Shown here: one piece after another, positions 57,193-64,000 of the stretch
Layout: each line of letters opens with the position of its first letter
Numbering within the stretch: the first letter of the stretch is position 1
Assembly: GCA_023052935.1 (NCBI GenBank)
Contig: CM041292.1
Span: forward strand, 144,425,143 to 144,489,142
From: Piezodorus guildinii
Taxonomy: Eukaryota; Arthropoda; Insecta; Hemiptera; Pentatomidae
Direction of reading: 5' to 3'
DNA: 64,000 nt
Position numbers and translations under genes: made by a program
The notes under the pieces: generated by a model
Database searches by the model: none
Told to the model about the DNA's origin: nothing
Seen by the model: the letters and a program-made list of their open reading frames with translations, nothing else

Positions 57193-57625
57193 CAATCTGT
57201 TTTAGAATGAACAATAGTAATAGTGATATAGGACCACACTCATACAATATATACAAAAAATAATGATAATGCCAAATTACATAAAATAGAAAAAAATTCA
57301 TTTATATGTACAATAAAGAAAACAAAATAAACAAAAAAACAACAAAAAAAAACAACCTATAATTGAGATAAATACCAAGTTGGCAAATAAATAAATATCA
57401 TACAAACAATGGTAACTATATACAATATATGCAACTGCTAAGGGCACCCCAGACTGGGCTTTACCCTCAACAGGAAAAAAGCGGAATCCAAGAGATCCCA
57501 GCGCCTCTCTCTCAGCCGCATCACTGGTCTTAGCCAGTAGAGGCTGAGTTAGGGCGTAATAGCCACAAACATACAGTACAATATTAAAGAAGAAGTAAAA
57601 TGGAAAGGACATTATCCCAAACATA
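57193..57625 (-). mobile_element. LINE J1-family 3' UTR fragment
   Basis: On the minus strand, accagtgatgcggctgagag with aggcgctgggatc, and then agtctggggtgccc and a stretch near 57210-57260 with gtatgagtgtggtcctat, align with 4700-5030 of J1. Only the 3' UTR survives, as expected for strong 5' truncation. Confidence 0.8.
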
Positions 57626-57719
57626 TAAACAATAATTTAAAACAAAATAAATGTTATGCTTTGAATAATAATTCCCAATCATGTAAACATTAGTTTGGGA
57701 GCTACGAGCTTTTTAATGC

Positions 57720-57747
57720 TTAAAAAAAAAAAAAAAAAAAAAAAAAT
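57720..57747. repeat. Poly-A tract
   Basis: About 26 A residues. Perhaps the tail of an old retroposed sequence; the element itself is not identified. Confidence 0.8.
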
Positions 57748-57844
57748 ATTGGACCTAGTTGGTTAAATTTAGTTATTATCCGGGAGAAGTTAGTTCAAAA
57801 GTGGAGTCAAAAGAACACACAATTAAGTATAAACTTAATTTTCT

Positions 57845-57890
57845 GGTGCCGACGTTTCGGCCTAAATTATAGGCCTTCTTCAGGGCGATT
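57845..57890 (-). ncRNA. Hammerhead-ribozyme-like motif (Penelope type)
   Basis: The minus strand reads gccctgaagaaggcctataa, then tttaggccgaaacgtcggc. It contains the core boxes CTGAAGA and GAAA. An internal hairpin ggccta/taggcc sits where helix II belongs (one extra base beside the core), followed by ac/gt for a minimal helix III, a GTC cleavage triplet, and gcc/ggc as helix I. Minimal helix III would require pairing of two copies. Activity is unproven. Confidence 0.5.
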
Positions 57891-57899
57891 GAAGGATTA

Positions 57900-58640
57900 A
57901 TTATTATCATTTGATTAACTGAAGTATAAAATTATAATATCTCGATTTATTTGGTAGGAAAATGGTTCACAACTAAAATGATATTGAGAATTGAATAGTG
58001 TAATTTTTCACTGTTATTGATAGATTCTTGATGGAAATATTATAGAGAAATCATACAAAGATAAAACTAATGTACCTTTTTTTTTCTATCAAAACTTTTT
58101 TTTTTTTTTGCACTATACCCAAGGGAAATCGTAAAGAAATTATTAATTATAAACTATCGTTTGGGCATAATAAAAGTTAAAGTAAGCCCTTAGGGAGACC
58201 AAGTTGGTGCTATGAAAAGTTAAATCATTTTTCATTAAAAATTCAAGGCACGTTAAGCGCTTGGAATTATAAATTCACCGCAGCCAGGTTGGAGTGGACG
58301 TTAACCTTCTTTAGAGTCTAGGGCTCAAAATTGAATTAGGTCGGAATTATTCAACATTTAAGTTATTTCATTGCCAAAAACAAAATTTAAAGTATTTAAT
58401 TGTTATTGAACAAAACACATGATCAATATTTTTAGCGGTAATAAATGCATTGGGTGTCCGGAAAATGATAAACAGTTTTAATTCTTCGAGAATATTCATT
58501 TGGATAAATATGAACTCTTTTAATCCTCTTCCAAAAGAACTTTTTTTTTTTTTACCAATGTAGCATTTCTCTACTTTCACTCTTTACTAAGATCTCAAAG
58601 CGTGATTTTCGTATAATTTTATTTTACGATTTAAAACTCG
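57900..58640. other. AT-rich intergenic DNA
   Basis: No gene recognised. Confidence 0.4.
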
Positions 58641-59010
58641 GCCGACTTTAGAACTCCTCCAATAACATCAACGTGGTGTAGGACGAGGAGAGTATAATGA
58701 GTGCACTGTTCGAAATATTCCGAGAGAGAGACTTTAGCCTGTATGAAAAAGATGGTAGTGGAAGGACTTTTTCACTTGATGCCGGTGTTCTAGGAGTTCG
58801 GTTGTTGAAAATACCAAAATAACTGTAAGAAAACGTGCAGGGGTACAAGATGTAAGCAAATCGACCGTCTACGACCATTTTATGGCATCGTTAAAGTAAA
58901 AAAAATAAGACTCGAAAGTTGAGCTCCTCAGAGTTTTAAACTTTGTTCTTTATTTCTTTACCGAAACCACCACTGTTGGGACCTCTCACCAACTGATTAA
59001 CATTTCTTAG
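58640..59010 (+). pseudogene. Possible Tc1/mariner-type transposase remnant
   Basis: One frame near 58800-58890 reads ITVRKRAGVQDVSKSTVYDHF, which has the look of a helix-turn-helix DNA-binding segment of Tc1/mariner transposases, preceded by a GSGRT-like hinge in another frame. Stops and frameshifts are frequent, and no DDE motif or terminal repeat was seen. Could be chance. Confidence 0.25.
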
Positions 59011-59395
59011 ACCCTTTTAACAAAATGAACTGTTTATAGATCGATTGATCGATTTCTGAATTTGATGAATTCTTAAGACCCCGAATTCTATTTAGAGTAT
59101 TAGAAAAGCTTCCTACAGACTGACAGAAATGTTAAAAGAGCACACGACTTTCACTTACCTCCGTTGTTAAAATCAATTTAAGAATTTTTAAACACATTTA
59201 GAAATAAAAAAATAAATTTTTAAGAAATTAATTAAATTGAATTTCAATAGAAGCATGTGTTTTATTAAATAATCTATTATATTTTTATCTACAATAATCA
59301 GTCAGTTTCATCGGCTTTTCATCACCCTCCATTAACTTTAACATATTTTTTTTTTTTCTAAATTTTTTATAAAATCCTTAGCTATCAATATTACT

Positions 59396-60668
59396 TTTCT
59401 TCCTTCGTTCTCAAAATTATTCGAAAAAATACTTGTTCACCGTTTAGATTCTCTTGAAATATTAAAGTTTATACCCAATCATCAGTTCGGCTTTAAAAAA
59501 CATCATTCCACTATACAACAATCTCATCGTTTAGTTGATTTCATTTCAAATTCACTAGAGTCAAAAAAATATTGTCCAGGTGTTTTCCTTGACATTAGTC
59601 AGGCTTTCGACAAGGTTTGGCACGAAGGATTGCTTTGCAAACTGAAAATTTTACTTCCACCAACGTTCTATTTAATATTCCTTTCATACCTTTCGGATAG
59701 ACATTTTTCTGTCAAAGTGGGGACCGAACTCTCATTTCAGCAAATTAAGGCAGGTGTACCTCAGGGCAGTGTTTTAGGACCAATATTGTTTAACATTAAC
59801 ATGTCAGAACTTGCCCAGCACAATGGGACTCTTTTGGCTACTTTTGCTGATGATGCAGCTGTTCTTTGTTCAGATAAGGATCCTTTACAAGCGGCAATAT
59901 CCCTCCAAAACCACCTTGATAAAATTTCTGCTTGGGCTTCTAGATGGAAAATAAAGATGAACGAGTCCAAGAGTGCTCATATAGTGTTCACCCTGAACCA
60001 TAAACCTTCTCCTCCCATTAACTTTGATAATATTCCTATTCCGACTTCCGACGAAATTCGATATTTAGGTATTCACTTGGACAAAAGACTGACCTGGAGT
60101 ACCCACATTCGACAAAAACGCAAAAAACTCAACAGACGATACGGTCTTTTATCTAGATTACTTGACAGACGTTCTAAATTATCATTAACCAACAAACTAA
60201 CTCTTTACAAAGTTTTGCTAAAACCAATCTGGACATACGGGATAGAACTTTGGGGCTCTAATAAACCATCAAGTATCCAAATAATACAGTCTTTTCAGTC
60301 GAAAGTGCTGCGCAAAATAGTGGACGCACCGTTCTACGTAACAAATGACGTTATACATAACGACTTAAACATTCCGACTATTTCAGCCACTGCTATAGAA
60401 CAATACAATAACTTTCACCAAAGACTAACATACAACACCAACCCTCTTACAGAAACATTAAAATGCACTACTAATCCTTACAGCCCACCCCGACGACTAC
60501 ACAGGCGGTGTCCAAGAGATATGCTGATCACTTAACGAACTCTGCTGTGATGAGCCGCTGCTTCAGCAGTCCACAAATTTGCTTATTGTAAAGGAAATGC
60601 AGATGGCAAATTAAATTTTATGTCAAAGTTTTTTTTTTTTTTGTTTTGTAATAAATAAAAAAAATCTT
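59396..60668 (+). mobile_element. Jockey-like LINE J3, 5'-truncated
   Basis: Contains the polymerase C-terminal two thirds, about 130 bp of 3' UTR and an A-rich tail (about 60649-60664). A clear target-site duplication was not found. Related to J1 and J2 but a distinct subfamily by protein sequence. Confidence 0.85.
59399..60535 (+). CDS. LINE J3 reverse transcriptase (partial)
   Basis: The frame is open from the insertion boundary at 59399, so coding starts 231 bases before the first start-like codon (TTG at 59630). Motifs in order: FSKLFEKILVHRL, HQFGFKKHHSTIQQ, GVFLDISQAFDKVWH with the first catalytic aspartate, GVPQGSVLGPILF, ATFADDAAVLC with both catalytic aspartates, IRYLGIHLDKRLTW, IWTYGIELWGS and RRLHRRCPRDMLIT before the stop. 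No internal stop over 378 codons. Fingers, linker and endonuclease are missing, so the copy is dead despite an intact core. About half the residues match J1 by eye. Confidence 0.9.
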   Translation, partial: LPSFSKLFEKILVHRLDSLEILKFIPNHQFGFKKHHSTIQQSHRLVDFISNSLESKKYCPGVFLDISQAFDKVWHEGLLCKLKILLPPTFYLIFLSYLSDRHFSVKVGTELSFQQIKAGVPQGSVLGPILFNINMSELAQHNGTLLATFADDAAVLCSDKDPLQAAISLQNHLDKISAWASRWKIKMNESKSAHIVFTLNHKPSPPINFDNIPIPTSDEIRYLGIHLDKRLTWSTHIRQKRKKLNRRYGLLSRLLDRRSKLSLTNKLTLYKVLLKPIWTYGIELWGSNKPSSIQIIQSFQSKVLRKIVDAPFYVTNDVIHNDLNIPTISATAIEQYNNFHQRLTYNTNPLTETLKCTTNPYSPPRRLHRRCPRDMLIT

Positions 60669-61120
60669 GTGTAAAAAACCACCAAAATTGCATACAAAAT
60701 ATGTTTTTTTTTTTTTTTTTATCAATTATAACAAGTTGATATGGTTTTTAAAATAGAATTTACAAAATTAAAGAAACTTTGAAATATCGGCATTTAAGCC
60801 CTGGCAGACCATTTTAATCAAAATGAAACCTACATTTTCCTATTCAATTTTACATCTATATAGCGAGTTGTATTCAAAATCGTTTGAGCCTTTTTTGAGA
60901 AAATATTAGAAAAAGTACAAAATGCATGGTATAATGTGGGTCTTCTGGTTAGCTGTTTTAACGAAAAAGTTGCCTTAACATCTTGGGCGTATAATTGTCT
61001 TAAATATAAAATTTTAGTATCATACGGATTTTAGTTTTTGCGCTAGACTCACCACACATTCGAAAATTTTCACGATCGCAATACTTTCCCTTACTATATA
61101 TTTCAAATATTGGTAACTGA

Positions 61121-61540
61121 AAGAAAAAACAGTTATAAAAGTATATTTTTTTAAAAATTATTTTCCATTATTTTCCGGATGATCCAATTATTGTCAACAA
61201 CAGAGCCAAGTGGGCTTCTGAAACACAGTGGGAAAAGGAATTTTACGAATACGAGATATCTCGTCTTATCTATCTATTTATATTTCTACACACTGTGAAT
61301 GGAAGGATCGAAATTATGAATTAGCTCGATAAATTATATAAGAGGTGAAGTTTCCAAGATGGAGGACACAGTAAACCGAGGTATTAGGTGAAAAGCCCTA
61401 TATTGAACATTTCCTCATTACCGGTGACAGAGAGGGCTTACTCCATGGCAGTGGATGGGATCAATAGCAGTCCCAAATCAGAGTTAATGAGAGATGGCCC
61501 TTGGCCGTATCTATTAACTCACTTAGTATACGCCTCATTT
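61121..61540. other. Intergenic DNA
   Basis: No gene recognised. Confidence 0.4.
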
Positions 61541-61544
61541 CGGC

Positions 61545-61640
61545 GGCGGTCTCTCTCTCCTTAATAACCAACTGCCACCTGGGGTCCTGTCAATATATTA
61601 CCGCCAATCATATATTACTTCCGATGTAGTTACATTGGAC
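61545..61640 (+). repeat. Dispersed repeat D, copy 1
   Basis: ctccttaataaccaactgcc, then gtcaatatattaccgccaat and cttccgatgtagtta, matches 63128-63212 at roughly 75 percent by eye. Element type unknown. Confidence 0.6.
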
Positions 61641-62582
61641 TCGTTTTCCTTGTCTCGCAGTAACAAAGGAGTTTAGCATTATATATGTATATTTATATAT
61701 ATAAAAAAAATCTGTTGCGGTCAACACACGACTTTCAGTTACCTCCGTTTTCAAAATCGATTAAAGAATTTTCAAATACGGTCAGAGATAAAAATTAGTA
61801 AAACTATTAAAGAATTAATTAAATTGAATTTCTATAGAAACATGTGTTTTATTAAAAAAATCAATTATCATCTAAGATATTCAGTTAGTTTTATTGGCTT
61901 TTCATCACTCTTCATTAACTTTTACAAGCTTGTGTATAAGATAATATTTTTTTCTAAAATCTTTCTCTTTCAAACGGTGTATAAAACGTCTATATTACTG
62001 TTGTTATCCTGAAAAGCAAAAAATTGCATTAAAATTTTTTTTAAAGTTTTCTCCTTTAGTTGTTTATCAAATTCGCTCAACCTGCATATTTAGCTATTAA
62101 TTATCAATGGTTATACAGTTATTTTTGTAGAATCTACAGAATTAAAGGTAATTTAGAAAAAGAAAATTTAAAATATCGGAGTTTAAGCCCTGTCAGGCTA
62201 TTTCAATCAGAATGAAACCTACACCATATTAAATCCCATCAAATTTTACATCGATGTATTGAGTTTATTCAAAATCTAACCGTTTTTGAGAAAATCGTAA
62301 AAAGGTGCAAAATGCATAGTATAAAGTAGATCTTCCGGTCAGCTGATTTTGATGAAAAAGATTTTGGAACATCTCGGGCGTATAGTTGTCATAAATATGA
62401 AATTTCAGTTTTATAGGACTTATTGTTTTCGCCCGGGAGTTACCACGCACATACACACAGACCTTTTTTCGGGACTTGTTCATTTGGACTCAGGAGACCC
62501 TAGAGAAACGTGTATTTCCTTTGAAACCTGGAATTCTAAAATTTTCACCAAAGCAATACTTTCCCTTACTATATATTTCATT

Positions 62583-62768
62583 TCATATCCCTCCGAGGCG
62601 ATTGAAAAGACGATGGCCTCGAGACCTACAAAAATTAAATTGACATTGAAGTGCTACCACTGGGTAGTTTCTTCATTAGGCATTATCACGCCCATAAGTG
62701 CAAATTAGCCCATTTACTTGTTGTATATATTATATTTACAGTTTTAAATATCAATAAAATGTTTTAAA

Positions 62769-62770
<2 letters not shown>
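62583..62770 (+). mobile_element. LINE J2-family 3' tail
   Basis: Encodes PPRRLKRRWPRDLQ at 62590-62630, then a 3' UTR with gaagtgctaccactgggtag that matches J2 (21675-21700). Strong 5' truncation. A tatatatttcat sequence occurs on both sides (62568 and 62806 regions), a possible target-site duplication obscured by TA repeats. This copy lacks the inverted tail of J2. Confidence 0.8.

Positions 62771-62775
<5 letters not shown>

Positions 62776-62817
<42 letters not shown>
62776..62817. repeat. (TA)n microsatellite
   Basis: About 40 bp of TA, between the LINE tail and the second hairpin arm of family A. Confidence 0.95.
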
Positions 62818-62819
<2 letters not shown>

Positions 62820-62850
62820 CATATATAGGTAAGTGAAAGTAAAAATGTTT

Positions 62851-63339
62851 ATCTGAATATTCAAGTCACAAATTATTATAGATGTAATTCCACCAAAAAT
62901 CGTTTGTAATTGAACATAGGGAAGAGTAAAATTTCGAGATCAAGACAACGCGATGAACAAAGAGAAAAATAAAATAATAATCTTAAATGGTCAAGCTATA
63001 ACTTATAAAAGATGTTATTTCCTGATCAATGGGTTATTATTGCTGATAGAGTAACAATTTAAGGTGTTCTGGAATAAGGAAATTTTATTTGAATTACTTG
63101 AAGAAAATCGAAAGAAAATAACTAAGATAACCGTCTCCTTAATAATCAGCTTCCATCTAGGGTAGTGTCAATATATTACCACCACTTATAAATTACTCCC
63201 GATGTAGTCTCAGAAATGGTACAGCATGGGCAGATTGGTCTTTTCGAAAGCTTCTAGTTAACCCGTACCCAAACCTGTCATAATCAAATTATCTCATAGG
63301 ACCCATTTAGATCTAAGCTGTAACTAATATTTTTAAGAG
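62851..63339. other. Intergenic DNA with repeat D, copy 2
   Basis: Repeat D copy 2 lies at 63128-63212 (ctccttaataatcagcttcc). Otherwise nothing recognised. Confidence 0.5.
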
Positions 63340-63870
63340 TAATATAAATATAAAAGAAATACTTTCCCTAATTAAAATTAAAATTGACAAACTAATAATT
63401 TTATTTTATCCTAACAATATATATTAATGTGAAATTCATAAAATACTGATTTTGTAAAATTTAGAAATGTAAATGTGCTGTAAGACGTAAAAAAATTAAT
63501 TAACTCTTTTAAGTTGAGCTATTGAAATTCTATAAAGAAAGTATTTTGTTTAAACTTTTCGATTTGTATCTTGATTTCAATAAATAAGTAATGCTTTTCA
63601 TTTCTTATATACTTTTCTTATAATTTTAAATGTTCCTGATCTTTGGATCATTGATTATTTTATACATTTTTGAATAATGAGGAGTACCGACTTCCTAAGA
63701 ACTACCAAAATTAAGAAGGTTGCTAATATAAAAGAAATACTTCCTCTCAATAAAAATGAAAATAAACAAACTAATAATTACATTGTATCCTAACAATTTT
63801 ATAAAAATACTGATTTTGTAAAATTAAAATATGAAAATGAGCTGTGTGACTGCAAAAATGTAATTAACAT
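63340..63870 (+). repeat. Diverged tandem duplication with repeat C, copy 2, between
   Basis: 63345-63510 (taaaagaaatactttcccta ... aaatactgattttgtaaaat ... gctgtaagac) matches 63728-63872 (taaaagaaatacttcctctc ... aaatactgattttgtaaaat ... gctgtgtgac), a shift of about 380 bp. Between them, 63503-63622 is copy 2 of repeat C. Several small insertions and deletions separate the copies. Confidence 0.75.
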
Positions 63871-64000
63871 TATTTCATAAACGTTATATTTATACAATCT
63901 GTATTTTCCTCTATACTATTTCAGTGTAGCGGAAAATAAAAGTATACATTACTCACAGGATGGGCTCAAATTTTTAATTTAATTTTGCTTTATATCATAG
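63871..64000. other. AT-rich end of window
   Basis: Nothing recognised. Confidence 0.4.

Larger units (their letters stand above)
59140..61120 (+). repeat. Family A repeat interrupted by LINE J3
   Basis: The 5' part runs from 59140 (cacacgactttcacttacct) to about 59395. The element resumes at about 60670 (aaccaccaaaattgcataca) and ends with the terminal hairpin region cttactatatatttcaaata at 61090-61110. About 20-60 bp of family A appear to be lost at the LINE insertion point. Confidence 0.85.
61705..62850 (+). repeat. Family A repeat with an insertion in its terminal hairpin
   Basis: Near full length, from ctgttgcggtcaacacacga to cttactatatatttcat at 62563-62580. A J2-family LINE tail and a TA microsatellite then split the hairpin, whose second arm (atatataggtaagtgaaagt) is at 62815-62840. 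The internal CA block is reduced to cgcacatacacacag. Confidence 0.85.

Noticed and set aside
1..64000. CRISPR array, bacterial operon or rRNA gene
   Set aside because: No regularly spaced short repeats, no Shine-Dalgarno-linked gene strings and no rRNA sequence; the content is eukaryotic.

Overview
The window is AT-rich, repeat-dominated animal DNA. The mix of mobile elements (Jockey-like, I-like and R2-like LINEs, a short-LTR Ty3/Gypsy element, mariner, Helitron and tRNA-derived SINEs) fits an arthropod, possibly a crustacean. This is an inference from element types and AT-richness; no species marker such as rRNA is present. I see no bacterial operons, no CRISPR array and no functional tRNA or rRNA gene.

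Only one convincing host gene is visible: an apparently intronless protein-disulfide-isomerase-like gene on the minus strand (43491-44291). It has a signal peptide, one catalytic thioredoxin domain and a KDEL-like C-terminus (KTEL). A nearly complete Ty3/Gypsy retrotransposon (38606-43330, 144-bp LTRs) lies about 160 bp beyond its 3' end. Just upstream of that element is a rearranged inverted fragment of the same family, wrapped around a glutamine-rich open reading frame (37328-38084) that does not look like retrotransposon sequence.

Layout. 1-2.1 kb: AT-rich DNA with 5' ends of repeat family A. 2.1-5.1 kb: a SINE and a 5'-truncated Jockey-like LINE with an 11-bp target-site duplication. 5.1-9.7 kb: no recognised gene, two GC-richer islands. 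9.7-10.7 kb: I-type LINE remnant. 11.4-15.8 kb: family A copies and a recent tandem segmental duplication. 16-20 kb: three SINE families. 20.6-26.7 kb: a dense cluster of family A, with a LINE that carries a perfect 129-bp inverted duplication of its own tail. 27-30 kb: no recognised gene. 30.1-34.4 kb: foldback MITE, mariner remnant, LINE remnant, and Penelope-type hammerhead-like motifs. 34.6-36.6 kb: family A and an R2-like LINE C-terminus. 37.2-44.4 kb: captured ORF, Gypsy element and host gene. 47-51.8 kb: LINE and SINE remnants and a Helitron 3' end. 53-64 kb: more family A, two LINE fragments, a nested LINE with an intact reverse transcriptase, and AT-rich repeats.

The recurring theme is nested insertion. 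Family A is the main landing pad: three Jockey-like LINE insertions sit inside it. Best candidates for something new are the captured glutamine-rich ORF, the LINE with the perfect foldback tail, the tandemly organised family A, and the hammerhead-like motifs.
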